Positions 16,669 to 26,264 of a stretch of 48,632 nucleotides of DNA are shown one piece after another. Below the pieces are notes generated by a model that worked only from the letters and a program-made list of their open reading frames with translations, was not told the origin of the DNA and did not search any database. The stretch comes from Singulisphaera sp. GP187 (GTDB lineage: Bacteria; Planctomycetota; Planctomycetia; Gemmatales; Gemmataceae), in assembly GCA_945861245.1 (NCBI GenBank), contig CAMAUE010000022.1, positions 1 to 48,632 of the forward strand, given 5' to 3'. The position numbers and the translations under genes were made by a program. The first letter of the stretch is position 1; the number at the start of each line of letters is the position of its first letter.

Positions 16669-19518
16669 ATGACAATACCAGCGCCGGAAAAACTGTACTT
16701 GATAGATGCGTTTTCGCTGATATTTCAGGTCTTCCACGCCATCCCGCAGATGACCAGCCCCGCCGGGTTGCCGACGAATGCGCTGTTCGGCTTCACCAAG
16801 GACATGCTGTTCATCCGCAGGGAACGCACGCCGACACACTTGGTCGTTTGCTTCGATTTGCCGGGCAAAACATTCCGCGATGAGATGTACGCCGAATACA
16901 AGGCCCAGCGAGCGCCGATGCCCGACGATCTCCAGCTGCAAATGCCGCTGATTGAGCAGATGCTCGAAGCGATGCGTATCCCCGTTGTGAAGATGGAACG
17001 CTTCGAGGCTGACGACCTGATTGCGACTCTCGCCGACGCTGGTGCGAAGCATGGCATGGATGTACATATCTGTTCAAGCGACAAAGACTGCCGTCAGCTG
17101 CTCAGCAACAAGATCCACGTCTTTAACCTGCGCAAACAGATTGTGTACAACGCCACTTCGCTCTTCGAGGATTGGGGCGTTCGGCCCGAGCAAGTTGTTG
17201 ATTTCCAAACGCTGGTCGGCGACTCCGTCGACAACGTGCCCGGCGTCGAAGGTGTTGGTCCCAAGACGGCGACGAAGTACCTGCAAGAGTACGGCACCGT
17301 TGAGAACCTTATCGCTCATATCGACGATCTCAAGGGCAAGAAGAAGGAAAATCTCCAGGCGTTTCTGCCGAATCTCGAACGCAGCCGCAAGCTGGTGACG
17401 CTCGATCGCAATGTGCCGGTGGCGATCGACTGGGACGGCTGGAAGATGCGCGAGGGGGACGGCGCCAAGCTATTCGACCTATTCACCGCCTGGGGCTTTC
17501 GCGGCTTCGCGCAACAAGCGAAGGCGAGCATCAAGCATGCGCCGACCGAACCCGTGGCCGACTCGAGGCCGATGCGTATCGTTCAGGGCGGCCTTTTCGA
17601 CAGCGACGAGGCATCCGTCGGCTCAACCGAAAGCGTCGCGCCAACCGCTTGGCCGCACTCGTATCACCTCGTCAACACCGCTGCGGGATTTACTGACTTC
17701 CTGGCGAAGTTGCGTGAACAGAAGCGTTTTGCGATTGACCTGGAGACGACGGATCTCGATACATCGAACGCAGACATCGTTGGTCTCGCATTCTGCTGGC
17801 AGGCCGGTGAAGCGTACTACGTGGCCGTGCGCGGCCCCGCTGGCGAGACGGCGCTCGATCCGCAGGCGACGTTGGCGATACTCAAGCCGATCCTCGAAGA
17901 TGCTACGATCGCCAAGATCAACCAGAACATCAAGTACGATTGGAAGGTGCTCCTTCGCCATGGCATTCGCATGCAGAACGTCGTCGGCGATTCTATGCTG
18001 GCCGACTATTTGCTCCACGCCGGCGAACGCAGCCATGGGATCGATTTGCTGTCGGATAAGTATTTCGGGCATCGCAAGATTCCAACGAGCGAATTGCTTG
18101 GCAAAGGTAAGCATCAGATCACGATAGATCGCGTTCCCGTAGCTCAGGTTGCCGAGTATGCCGCCGAGGATGCCGATGTCGCCTGGCGATTGTGCGAACT
18201 GCTCGAGCCGCCGTTGGAGGAGGTGCGATTCAAACGCCGAGCCGGCGAGGAATCGCGTGAGCGCTGGTTTTTGTATGACGACCTGGAGATACCGCTCATC
18301 GAAGTGCTGGCCGAGATGGAAACCATCGGCGTTCGGCTCGATGTGCCACTGCTCGCACGGATGAGCGGCGAGATGGATGTGACGCTGGCGCGATTGGAGA
18401 AGGAGATCTACGCCGCGGCTGGTCGGCAGTTTAACATCAACTCCGTGCCTCAGATGCGCGAGGTATTGTTCAATCAGCTGGGTTTCAAACCGATCAAAAA
18501 GACAAACATCGGCGGCGAATCGAGCACCGACTCCGAGACGCTCGAAGCCCTGGCGGCGACGGATCACCCGGCCGTCGAGTTGCCTCGCAAGATATTAGAG
18601 CAACGCAAAATCGCCAAGCTGAAAGGCACGTATGTCGATGCTCTGCCCGCCGCGATCAATGCCCGCACAGGGCGTGTGCATGCGTCGTTCAATCAGACGG
18701 GTGCCGCCACCGGTCGGCTGAGTTCGAGCGATCCGAATCTGCAGAACATTCCGATCCGCTCGGAGATGGGTGGCCAGATTCGCCGTGCCTTCGTGGCCGA
18801 ACCGGGTTGGACGCTGCTGTCGGCGGATTATTCGCAAATCGAGTTGCGCCTGCTCGCACATTTCAGCGAGGACCCAACGCTCCTGCAAGCGTTTGCCGAG
18901 AACCGCGACATTCATGCGATCGTCGCCGCTCAAATCTACGGCATCGATGTCGCCGCCGTCACGGATGAGATGCGCCGTGCCGCCAAGACCGTGAACTTCG
19001 GCGTGATTTACGGCATCAGCGCGACGGGCTTGGCGACGCGCTTACATCTTTCGGTCAAGGAAGGCGCGACGTTCATCGACGCCTACTTCCAAAAGTACCC
19101 GCGTGTCGAACAGTACCAGCAAAAACTGCTCGCCGATTGCCATGCGTCGCAGTTTGTGGCGACGATCTTAGGCCGCCGTCGCCGCATCGAAGGTGTGCGA
19201 GCGACGACGACTTACAAGAATCGCAATCAGCCGGAGCGTGAAGCGATCAACATGCAAATTCAGGGTTCCGCCGCCGATCTGATCAAGGTCGCGATGTTGA
19301 ACCTGCATCGCCGACTGAAGCGAGAGAACCTGCGGGCGCGGATGCTGCTACAAATCCACGACGAACTCGTGTTCGAGACGCCGCCGGAGGAGCAGGGCAC
19401 ATTGATGGCGATGGTGCGCGAGGAAATGACGCAAGCATTGTCGCGCGAACTGCGCGTGCCATTGCGCGTGGACATGAGCGTCGGGCCGAACTGGCATGAC
19501 CAGATTGAGGTAAGTTAA
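16669..19518 (+). CDS. polA: DNA polymerase I
   Basis: 949 residues with all three domains. The 5' nuclease domain spans 1-290 (KLYLIDAFSLIFQVFHAIPQ, SDKDCRQLL, VDNVPGVEGVGPKTA). The proofreading domain is about 340-520 with an intact active site (Asp357 and Glu359 in FAIDLETTDLD; Tyr497 and Asp501 in YAAED). The polymerase domain is about 570-949, with motif A LLSADYSQIELRL (Asp720), motif B RRAAKTVNFGVIYG (Arg769, Lys773) and motif C QIHDELVFE (Asp898). It fills gaps and removes RNA primers in replication and repair. coaE and rho follow, an order I recall from other planctomycetes. Confidence 0.98.
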   Translation: MTIPAPEKLYLIDAFSLIFQVFHAIPQMTSPAGLPTNALFGFTKDMLFIRRERTPTHLVVCFDLPGKTFRDEMYAEYKAQRAPMPDDLQLQMPLIEQMLEAMRIPVVKMERFEADDLIATLADAGAKHGMDVHICSSDKDCRQLLSNKIHVFNLRKQIVYNATSLFEDWGVRPEQVVDFQTLVGDSVDNVPGVEGVGPKTATKYLQEYGTVENLIAHIDDLKGKKKENLQAFLPNLERSRKLVTLDRNVPVAIDWDGWKMREGDGAKLFDLFTAWGFRGFAQQAKASIKHAPTEPVADSRPMRIVQGGLFDSDEASVGSTESVAPTAWPHSYHLVNTAAGFTDFLAKLREQKRFAIDLETTDLDTSNADIVGLAFCWQAGEAYYVAVRGPAGETALDPQATLAILKPILEDATIAKINQNIKYDWKVLLRHGIRMQNVVGDSMLADYLLHAGERSHGIDLLSDKYFGHRKIPTSELLGKGKHQITIDRVPVAQVAEYAAEDADVAWRLCELLEPPLEEVRFKRRAGEESRERWFLYDDLEIPLIEVLAEMETIGVRLDVPLLARMSGEMDVTLARLEKEIYAAAGRQFNINSVPQMREVLFNQLGFKPIKKTNIGGESSTDSETLEALAATDHPAVELPRKILEQRKIAKLKGTYVDALPAAINARTGRVHASFNQTGAATGRLSSSDPNLQNIPIRSEMGGQIRRAFVAEPGWTLLSADYSQIELRLLAHFSEDPTLLQAFAENRDIHAIVAAQIYGIDVAAVTDEMRRAAKTVNFGVIYGISATGLATRLHLSVKEGATFIDAYFQKYPRVEQYQQKLLADCHASQFVATILGRRRRIEGVRATTTYKNRNQPEREAINMQIQGSAADLIKVAMLNLHRRLKRENLRARMLLQIHDELVFETPPEEQGTLMAMVREEMTQALSRELRVPLRVDMSVGPNWHDQIEVS

Positions 19519-19536
19519 TGGAATGTTGGCGTTATG

Positions 19537-19600
19537 TTTACGAGCCGGAAGCGTAAGCGACGGATATCTTCATCCGTCGCTTACGCTTCCGGCTCGTAAA
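19537..19600. repeat. Intergenic palindrome, family C
   Basis: A perfect stem of about 28 bases from TTTACGAGCCGGAAGCGTAA to its complement, with an 8-base loop. It lies between polA and coaE. Confidence 0.92.
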
Positions 19601-19631
19601 TCAATCGCTGACCATCGCATTTGGTGTCAGC

Positions 19632-20234
19632 ATGATCCCCGTCGTCGGCATTGTAGGTGGAATTGGCAGCGGTAAGAGCGCTGCGGCGCTCGTCATGCAA
19701 TCGCTCGGCGGGCATCTCGTCGTCGCCGACGCGCTTGGCCACGCGGCGTTGCGCCAGCCCGATATTCTCACCCAACTGATCGATCGCTGGGGCCCGGGCA
19801 TTCTCAACGCTGCCGGTGAAGCCGAGCGCCGACATATCGGGCATATCGTGTTCGCGGACGAATGGGAACTGCACGCCCTCGAAGCGTTGGTGTTTCCGTT
19901 TATCGACCAGCGAATTCGTGAAGAGATCGAGCGTGCCAACGCCGGCACAGCCGCGAAATTCGTTATACTCGATGCGGCCATCCTCTTCGAGACGGGCTGG
20001 GATCGGCATTGCGACAAGGTCGTGTTCATCGATTCGCCGCGAGAGCTTCGCCTGGCCCGCGTGGCCCAATCGCGCGGCTGGGACGAGGCGGAGCTGGCTC
20101 GGCGTGAAAGTCGCCAACTGCCGATCGCGGAAAAGCAGGCCCGCAGCCATGCCGTGATCGTCAATGCTGACGATTTCGTCAAACTTGAAAAAGCAGTGAA
20201 AGATACCCTGGTGCGATTGCGAATTATCTGCTAG
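19632..20234 (+). CDS. coaE: Dephospho-CoA kinase
   Basis: 200 residues, the usual length. The P-loop is GGIGSGKS (9-16). A conserved VVADALGHAAL segment follows, and LDAAILFETGWDRHCDKVVFID matches the family core. It phosphorylates dephospho-CoA at the 3'-hydroxyl using ATP, the last step of coenzyme A synthesis, in the cytoplasm. Confidence 0.95.
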   Translation: MIPVVGIVGGIGSGKSAAALVMQSLGGHLVVADALGHAALRQPDILTQLIDRWGPGILNAAGEAERRHIGHIVFADEWELHALEALVFPFIDQRIREEIERANAGTAAKFVILDAAILFETGWDRHCDKVVFIDSPRELRLARVAQSRGWDEAELARRESRQLPIAEKQARSHAVIVNADDFVKLEKAVKDTLVRLRIIC

Positions 20235-20360
20235 AATCAACCATCATACCTAAGCCTGCCGCTGGCGTGTCCGTAAGAGCACCGTTTCATGTCGTGCTTC
20301 CTTGCGGGAGAGGAACAGGATCTTCCAATCTCGTGCCAGCCTCTTAGAGGAGGATTTTTC

Positions 20361-21818
20361 ATGCCGGATATTCGTGGCCGAAAGTACGGCGAATCAACTC
20401 CATCCCGCCACCCCAATGACGGTTCCACCGATTTCGCCGCCGGCGTCCTCGAACCGGAGAGCAACCTGTCAGCGTCTGGCATCGACCAGAGCCAGGGCGA
20501 TCACATTGGATTCGACGCAGAAACCAACAGCCGTTACGAAGAGATCAAGCGCGGTACGACGCACATCTCCGAGTTGCAGCAGATGACCATGGCGCAACTC
20601 CTCAAAGTCGCCAAGGACGAGGACCTCACCGAATACAGCGGCCTGAAGAAGCAGGACCTGATCTTCAAAATCCTCAAAGAACGCGTCAAGCAAAACGGCT
20701 TGATGTTCGGCGAGGGTACGCTCGAAGTGCTGCCCGACGGCTTCGGCTTCCTGCGCAGCCCGGATTACAACTACCTGCCATGCCCCGACGATATCTATAT
20801 CTCGCCCAGCCAAATCCGCCGATTCGGGTTGCGCACCGGCAGCGTCGTCTCCGGACAGATTCGTCCGCCGAAGGAAAACGAACGCTATTTCGCGCTGTTG
20901 CGTGTCGAAGCGATCAATTTCGACGACCCGGATATGCTGACGCAAAAGGTCGTCTTCGACGATCTCACGCCGTTGCATCCGAACAAACGGCTGCACCTCG
21001 AAACGGAGGGAACCGAGATCAACATGCGCATCGTGGATCTCGTAACGCCGATCGGCAAAGGCCAGCGTGGTCTGATCGTCGCCCCGCCGCGAACTGGTAA
21101 AACGGTGCTACTGCAAAAGATGGCCAACAGCATCATTGTCAATCATCCCGAATGCTATGTCATTGTTCTGCTCATCGACGAGCGTCCCGAAGAAGTCACC
21201 GAAATGGAGCGCTCGGTTCGCGGCGATCACTCCGAGGTCGTGTCGTCAACGTTTGACGAACCCTCGAGTCGACACGTCGCCGTCAGTGAAATGGTTATCG
21301 AGAAGGCCAAACGTATGGTCGAGTTCGGCATTGATGTCGTCATCCTGCTCGATTCGATTACCCGCCTGGCACGAGCGTACAACAACGAGACGCAGCACTC
21401 CGGCAAGATTCTATCCGGCGGCATGGACGCTAACGCCCTGCATAAGCCCAAGCGATTCTTTGGCGCTGCTCGCAATATCGAAGAAGGCGGCAGCCTGACG
21501 ATTCTCGCTACCGCACTCGTCGATACCGGTAGCAAGATGGACGAAGTCATCTTTGAGGAATTCAAAGGCACGGGCAACATGGAACTCCACCTCGATCGTC
21601 GGCTGGTCGACAAACGCGTTTGGCCCGCGGTGGACGTGAACGCATCGGGCACGCGCAAGGAAGAGTTGCTCACAACGCCCGACGAGCTTCGCATGACCTA
21701 CATCCTGCGCAAGGTGCTCTCGGACATGAATCCCGTGGAGGCGATGGAGTTGCTCATCAACCGTATGAACCGAACTAAATCCAACGTGGATTTCTTGAAA
21801 ACGCTGAATTTGGCGTAG
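20361..21818 (+). CDS. rho: Transcription termination factor Rho
   Basis: 485 residues. The ATG at 20361 follows a strong AGAGGAGGA, so I prefer it to 20289. After an acidic N-terminal extension (about 1-70), a Rho N-terminal domain ([20 protein letters not shown]) leads to an RNA-binding fold ([38 protein letters not shown]) and the hexameric ATPase: P-loop APPRTGKT (Lys247), [24 protein letters not shown] and [12 protein letters not shown]. It ends untranslated transcripts by ATP-driven RNA tracking. Confidence 0.98.
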   Translation: MPDIRGRKYGESTPSRHPNDGSTDFAAGVLEPESNLSASGIDQSQGDHIGFDAETNSRYEEIKRGTTHISELQQMTMAQLLKVAKDEDLTEYSGLKKQDLIFKILKERVKQNGLMFGEGTLEVLPDGFGFLRSPDYNYLPCPDDIYISPSQIRRFGLRTGSVVSGQIRPPKENERYFALLRVEAINFDDPDMLTQKVVFDDLTPLHPNKRLHLETEGTEINMRIVDLVTPIGKGQRGLIVAPPRTGKTVLLQKMANSIIVNHPECYVIVLLIDERPEEVTEMERSVRGDHSEVVSSTFDEPSSRHVAVSEMVIEKAKRMVEFGIDVVILLDSITRLARAYNNETQHSGKILSGGMDANALHKPKRFFGAARNIEEGGSLTILATALVDTGSKMDEVIFEEFKGTGNMELHLDRRLVDKRVWPAVDVNASGTRKEELLTTPDELRMTYILRKVLSDMNPVEAMELLINRMNRTKSNVDFLKTLNLA

Positions 21819-21832
21819 CAAGAAGGGATTTT

Positions 21833-21884
21833 CGCTTGCGGCTTAGCGCTCGGATCATTTCATGTGAGCGCTAAGTCGCTAGCG
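21833..21884. repeat. Intergenic palindrome, family A (slightly decayed)
   Basis: Arms CGCTTGCGGCTTAGCGCTC and GAGCGCTAAGTCGCTAGCG pair except at two positions. It follows the rho stop by 14 bases. Confidence 0.88.
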
Positions 21885-21912
21885 GAAAACAGCAAAAAAG
21901 GTGACGACGCTT

Positions 21913-22377
21913 ATGCCGACCTACGAAGGTTCTTTTACCGTTCCGCAGGGCCGATTCGCCATCGTCGCGGGACGGTTTAATCGTTTTGTCGTCGAAAGTC
22001 TCGTCACCGGCGCGATGGACGGCCTCGGGCGCCATGGCGTAGCTACCGACGCGATCGATCTCGTGTGGGTTCCCGGCTCGTTCGAGATTCCGCTCGTCGC
22101 CCAGCGTTTGGCGGGATCGGAGAAGTATGCCGCTGTGCTCTGTCTCGGCGCGGTCATTCGCGGCGATACGACGCACTACGATCACGTCTGTGCGGCGGCA
22201 ACCAGCGGCATCACCCAGGCGGGATTGTCGACCGGCGTACCGGTGATCTTCGGCATCCTCACGTGCGATACTGTCGAACAGGCGCTCAATCGGGCTGGTG
22301 TGAAGGGCGGCAACAAAGGCTTCGACGCCGCCCTCGCCGCCATCGAAATGGCGAACCTGCTGAAGCAGTTGCCTTAA
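21913..22377 (+). CDS. ribH: 6,7-dimethyl-8-ribityllumazine synthase
   Basis: 154 residues, typical for RibH. Motifs are [13 protein letters not shown] (substrate loop), [36 protein letters not shown] (with the catalytic His region) and [20 protein letters not shown]. It joins 5-amino-6-ribitylaminouracil and dihydroxybutanone phosphate in riboflavin synthesis, usually as an icosahedral or pentameric assembly. A GTG at 21901 is an alternative start; I chose the ATG at 21913 because AAGGTGA lies 8 bases before it and the length fits. Confidence 0.95.
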   Translation: MPTYEGSFTVPQGRFAIVAGRFNRFVVESLVTGAMDGLGRHGVATDAIDLVWVPGSFEIPLVAQRLAGSEKYAAVLCLGAVIRGDTTHYDHVCAAATSGITQAGLSTGVPVIFGILTCDTVEQALNRAGVKGGNKGFDAALAAIEMANLLKQLP

Positions 22378-22394
22378 CTTCCAAGGAGAGGATC

Positions 22395-22734
22395 ATGTCC
22401 ATTTCCGCGACGCCGTCGACGCTGTCGTTAGCTAATCGATTTTTGGAGGAGTATGCAGCGAAACACAACTTGGCCGGTGAAATTCTGAAGGATGTGCCGG
22501 ATGCCGTGTTCGAGGTGCGTTCGAAGTCGGACCGCTGGGTCACTGTTTTTGCAAGGGTGGTCGATTGGTTGGACGCTGGCGCACGCATTGGGATATTAAC
22601 TTGACGAACCCTCGGGTTCCGCATCCGTGTATCGTTCCGATGAACTACCACAGATATTCCACAACGGCGACGAACTCGTCATTCCCGACGTGCTGCCCGG
22701 GTTCGCCGTGCCGGTGCGGCGGTTTTTTGAATGA
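22395..22734 (+). pseudogene. Broken Uma2-family endonuclease gene
   Basis: A start at 22395 behind AAGGAGAGGA opens MSISATPSTLSLANRFLEEY and reaches VFEVRSKSDRWVTVFARVVD then WLDAG, the Uma2 core. The frame then stops at 22604. In another frame, SASVYRSDELPQIFHNGDEL and VIPDVLPGFAVPVRRFFE complete a normal Uma2 C-terminus ending at 22734. A short stretch between them (INLTNPRV) fits the third frame, so one or two small indels occurred near 22590-22625. The first 90 or so residues of a normal Uma2 protein are also missing. The gene sits between ribH and thiL. Confidence 0.8.
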
Positions 22735-22747
22735 CGACACCTGGCCC

Positions 22748-22803
22748 GTTAACCGGACGCGCAAGCGACGGTGAAGCGTCCGTCGCTCGCGCGTCCGGCT
22801 AAC
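22748..22803. repeat. Intergenic palindrome, family C-related
   Basis: GTTAACCGGACGCGCAAGCG...CGCTCGCGCGTCCGGCTAAC with short loop. It lies between the broken Uma2 gene and thiL. Confidence 0.85.
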
Positions 22804-22821
22804 GACTCTCGCCACGACACC

Positions 22822-23733
22822 ATGAACGAATTCGACTACATCGCCTGGATTCGCCAACAAACGGCGCTCTCGCCTGGCGTGCTCATCGGTCCAGGCGACG
22901 ACTGCGCCGTGCTGGCGGGGACGGGGCAGCCGACTCTCGTGACCACCGATATGTTGCTAGAGGGTAGCCACTTTCGCCTGGCCGAAACGACGCCCGAGCG
23001 TATCGGTCGCAAGGCGATGGCGGTGAACATCAGCGACATTGCGGCGATGGGCGGGACGCCAACGTTTGCGTTTGTGGCGGTCGGTTTGCCTCGGGGTGGG
23101 GCAGGGCAGATCGCCATGGAGCTCTATCGCGGCATGCGCGACGTTGCCGATCGGTTTGGCGTCGTCATCGCCGGCGGGGATACGAATAGCTGGACCGGCG
23201 GCCTGGCCGTGTCGGTCACGTTGCTCGGTACGCCCGGTTCGCACGGTCCGATCCTGCGCTCGGGTGCCAGGCCAGGCGATTGGCTGTTCGTCACCGGTCC
23301 GCTGGGTGGCAGTATCGTCGGCAAGCATTTCGATTTCATGCCGCGCGTGGCGGAAGCCAGGCAGTTGCAGGATCATGCTGCGATCCACGCGATGATCGAC
23401 ATCAGCGACGGTCTCGCTGGCGATGTCGGCCATCTCTGCGCCGAGAGCGGTTGCGGCGTCGAATTATTTGCGGATTGGATTCCGATCAGCGATGTCGCTC
23501 GGTCGTTGGCGGATGAACGTTCATCTCTCGAACATGCCCTCCACGATGGCGAAGACTTCGAGCTGGCCTTCGCAGTGTCTCCCGAAGATGGCCGGCGCTT
23601 GCTGGCGTTGCAGCCGATAGTTGATGTGTCGCTATGCCATATCGGTGTGTTTTTGGCCGAGCCGGGTATGTTTCTTGTGGGTGAAAATAGCCGCAAGGAG
23701 ATCATGCCGTGCGGATTTATTCATGCATTTTAG
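22822..23733 (+). CDS. thiL: Thiamine-monophosphate kinase
   Basis: 303 residues. Family motifs are IGPGDDCAVL, VTTDMLLEGSHF, AVNISDIAAMGGTPTFAFVA, IAGGDTNSWTGGLAVSVTLL and DISDGLAGDVGHLC, placing it in the AIR synthase-like fold. It uses ATP to make thiamine diphosphate from thiamine monophosphate. The ATG at 22822 starts the conserved MNEFDYIAWI; the longer frame from 22771 crosses the palindrome and is rejected. Confidence 0.95.
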   Translation: MNEFDYIAWIRQQTALSPGVLIGPGDDCAVLAGTGQPTLVTTDMLLEGSHFRLAETTPERIGRKAMAVNISDIAAMGGTPTFAFVAVGLPRGGAGQIAMELYRGMRDVADRFGVVIAGGDTNSWTGGLAVSVTLLGTPGSHGPILRSGARPGDWLFVTGPLGGSIVGKHFDFMPRVAEARQLQDHAAIHAMIDISDGLAGDVGHLCAESGCGVELFADWIPISDVARSLADERSSLEHALHDGEDFELAFAVSPEDGRRLLALQPIVDVSLCHIGVFLAEPGMFLVGENSRKEIMPCGFIHAF

Positions 23734-23799
23734 TAATAAATCGGCAAAAATCTCTTACAATGATATTTCGCTCCAAACAAGCACCTAGGGGAGAGATTG

Positions 23800-25017
23800 A
23801 TGCCGTTTAAGGCACTGAATTTGAATCCGCGGTTAGTCCAATCGACGGGGGAGATCGGTTACACCGAGCCAACGCCGATCCAGGCCCAGGCGATTCCGTT
23901 GATTCTCGCTGGACGCGACATCATCGCGACCGCACAGACGGGAACCGGCAAGACGGCGGCGTTTTTGCTGCCAATCCTGCATCACCTGATGCAGAAGCCG
24001 CCCAACGCCACGCATGCGCTCATCATCACGCCGACGCGCGAGTTGGCCAGGCAGATCGAAGTGGTTTGTCGCGATCTCGCCAGGCATACGAAATTGCGTG
24101 TCGCCCTACTAGTCGGCGGCGTGTCAATGATGCCGCAAGAAAGAGCCATTCGCGCCGGCGTGGAGTTGTTGGTCGCCACGCCTGGCCGGTTGCTGGATCA
24201 TATGCAATTCCAGGGACAGCGGTTTAATGGACTCTCGATCGTCGTTCTCGATGAGGCCGACATGATGCTCGACATGGGTTTCCTGCCCGACCTGAAGCGC
24301 ATCCTCGCGAAACTGCCGGGCCGCAAGCAGACCCTAATGTTCTCGGCGACGATGCCGCCGGTGATCGGGCGTCTGGCGACGGAGATTTTGAAAAAGCCGG
24401 AAACGATTGAGATCGGGAAGCGCAGCGCACCGGCAGTGGGCATCACGCAAGCGGCGTTTCCCGTGCCGGAACACCTGAAGACGCCGCTGTTGCGCCATCT
24501 GCTTCGTCACACGCCGATGCCGTCGGTGTTGGTGTTTACACGCACGAAACAGACGGCGAAACGTCTCGCCAAATCGATTGAAAGCGACGGCTTCGCCGTG
24601 ACCGAGCTTCATAGCAATCTGTCGCAAGGCCAACGAACCCGCGCCATGGACGGATTCCGTCGCGGCGATTTCCAGATCATGGTGGCGACAAACATTGCAT
24701 CGCGCGGTCTCGACGTTTCGCACATCACCCACGTCATCAGCCACGACGTGCCTCATGTGCCCGAAGATTATGTCCATCGCATTGGCCGCACCGGAAGGGC
24801 CCAAGCCGAGGGCGATGCGTTCGTGCTTGTGTCGCCGGCGGAAGAGAAGTCGCTGTCGCAGATCGAGCGCCACATTGGCGAACGTCTTCCCCGGGTGACG
24901 CTGCCCGACTTCGACTATCGGGTTCCGTCGGGCACCAAGATGGAGGCGCGGCAGGGCGGCCCAGGAAAGTCAGGAAAGTCAGGGAAGCCGAAACGTCAGC
25001 GTGGGCAGAATCGGTAG
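23800..25017 (+). CDS. DEAD-box ATP-dependent RNA helicase (RhlE-like)
   Basis: 405 residues. Helicase motifs appear in order: Q motif PTPIQAQAIP, motif I AQTGTGKT (Lys51), PTRELARQ, DEAD at 151-154, SAT in MFSATMP, and HRIGRTGRAQ. The C-terminal 20 residues are basic (GKSGKSGKPKRQRGQNR), likely an RNA-binding tail as in RhlE proteins. It unwinds short RNA duplexes, probably in ribosome assembly or RNA decay. The ATG at 23800 follows GGGGAGAG. The exact subfamily (rhlE, csdA or srmB) is not certain. Confidence 0.95.
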   Translation: MPFKALNLNPRLVQSTGEIGYTEPTPIQAQAIPLILAGRDIIATAQTGTGKTAAFLLPILHHLMQKPPNATHALIITPTRELARQIEVVCRDLARHTKLRVALLVGGVSMMPQERAIRAGVELLVATPGRLLDHMQFQGQRFNGLSIVVLDEADMMLDMGFLPDLKRILAKLPGRKQTLMFSATMPPVIGRLATEILKKPETIEIGKRSAPAVGITQAAFPVPEHLKTPLLRHLLRHTPMPSVLVFTRTKQTAKRLAKSIESDGFAVTELHSNLSQGQRTRAMDGFRRGDFQIMVATNIASRGLDVSHITHVISHDVPHVPEDYVHRIGRTGRAQAEGDAFVLVSPAEEKSLSQIERHIGERLPRVTLPDFDYRVPSGTKMEARQGGPGKSGKSGKPKRQRGQNR

Positions 25018-25056
25018 CAGATGTTGCCAGTTCACTCATCCATTCCTCGGCAATCA

Positions 25057-25131
25057 TGTTTAGCCGTGACACGCAAGTGGAGCGAGTCGGCCTTCACCTC
25101 ACGCGCTCCGCTGGCGCGTCGCGGCTAAACA
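25057..25131. repeat. Intergenic palindrome, family B (divergent)
   Basis: Outer arms TGTTTAGCCG and CGGCTAAACA match family B, but the inner part differs (acgcaagtggagcgag, tcgcgccagcg type). It follows the helicase gene. Confidence 0.75.
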
Positions 25132-25394
25132 ACATATTCGTAAAGATCATCCTTCGCCCAACGAACAAGTTAGCAGGGATGAACGTTTTCCTGTTGGCCT
25201 GCCCTCCGAAGGTATACAATGAAGGCGTATCGTATCGGCTGGCACGGATTTGTGGGGGTGTGCTGGTTCGTTCACTACGCGATATGCCTGCTTTGTCGAC
25301 ACTGCTGCTTGACAATAACTGAATGCGCCCGCAAAGTTGTGGAAAGTGTAAAGTAACGGAAATAAATCATCTACCGCACGGGCGAGAAACACGT
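25132..25394. other. Leader region of the channel/VWA gene set
   Basis: No coding frame is convincing. A TATACAAT box at 25213-25220 and a TTGACA at about 25309-25314 are possible promoter parts for the gene at 25395, but neither has a good partner at the right distance. Confidence 0.35.
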
Positions 25395-26264
25395 ATGGCG
25401 CAATCTTCCTCGCAAAAACCGACGCGCGAATGGCCGCTCTTGATTCTGACGATCTTCCTCGTTGGAGCCGTGGTCTATCCGCTCTGGACGACGTTCGGCG
25501 TAGAGCCGCCGGTGGCTGCTGATGGTGAAACGACCCTGGCGCGGAAACCTCGCTGGGCGCAGTTGCTACTTGGCCCTGAGCAAATCGCCTGTTATTGCTG
25601 CTTTGTCTGGGGATGCTTCATCTTCGTTGGCCGATTTGTGGAGACGATGCGACAGCGCCGAGCCTTCGGGCTTATCCTACTGCCGACCGACGACGGAGCA
25701 CGCATTCTTCCCGATGATGCACGCGGCTTGCAACGGCAGATCGATCATGCAACCAATGAGGAGCCGTACATTCTCGCAACCATGATTCGTGCAGGATTGG
25801 CCAAGCTTTCGCTCAGCCGCTCAGCTCAAGACGTGCGCGAGACGTTAAAAACGCAAGCCGATGTCGATCTCGGTCGGTTGATCTCTAGCATGGCGACCTT
25901 GAATTACCTCGCCTGGGCGATCCCAGCGATTGGCTTTTTCGGTACGGTTCGTGGGCTGGCAGGCAGCATGACGTTGGCGGGCGAAGGCGGTAAGCAGCTG
26001 GAACAGGCAACTAGGCACCTTACCGTCGCCTTCGATTGCACGTTGGTCGCGCTGGGCCTAAGCCTGATCGTAATGTTTCTGATTCATACGTTGCAGCGCG
26101 AGGAAGAATCACTGGTGATCGATTGCCAGCAGCATTGCCTGGACCATCTCGTCAATCGGATCTACGAACCGGAACTCGGCGCTGCGGCTGCCGGTGCGGA
26201 CTCGGCGGCGCAGGGGCCGGTCGGCATGATCGCAGGCACGTTGCCTGAAAGGGCGGCACGATGA
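25395..26264 (+). CDS. MotA/TolQ/ExbB-like proton channel protein
   Basis: 289 residues with about four membrane helices: near 14-32, 65-85, 168-190 (LNYLAWAIPAIGFFGTVRGL) and 215-237 (FDCTLVALGLSLIVMFLIH). The GFFGTVRGLAGSM run and the following TVAFDCTLVALG are the hallmark of the ExbB/TolQ/MotA family, whose pentamer carries protons beside a two-helix ExbD/TolR/MotB partner. The start is the ATG at 25395; the longer frame gives no plausible N-terminus. Its stop overlaps the next start by four bases (ATGA), so the two genes are translationally coupled. Confidence 0.85.
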   Translation: MAQSSSQKPTREWPLLILTIFLVGAVVYPLWTTFGVEPPVAADGETTLARKPRWAQLLLGPEQIACYCCFVWGCFIFVGRFVETMRQRRAFGLILLPTDDGARILPDDARGLQRQIDHATNEEPYILATMIRAGLAKLSLSRSAQDVRETLKTQADVDLGRLISSMATLNYLAWAIPAIGFFGTVRGLAGSMTLAGEGGKQLEQATRHLTVAFDCTLVALGLSLIVMFLIHTLQREEESLVIDCQQHCLDHLVNRIYEPELGAAAAGADSAAQGPVGMIAGTLPERAAR

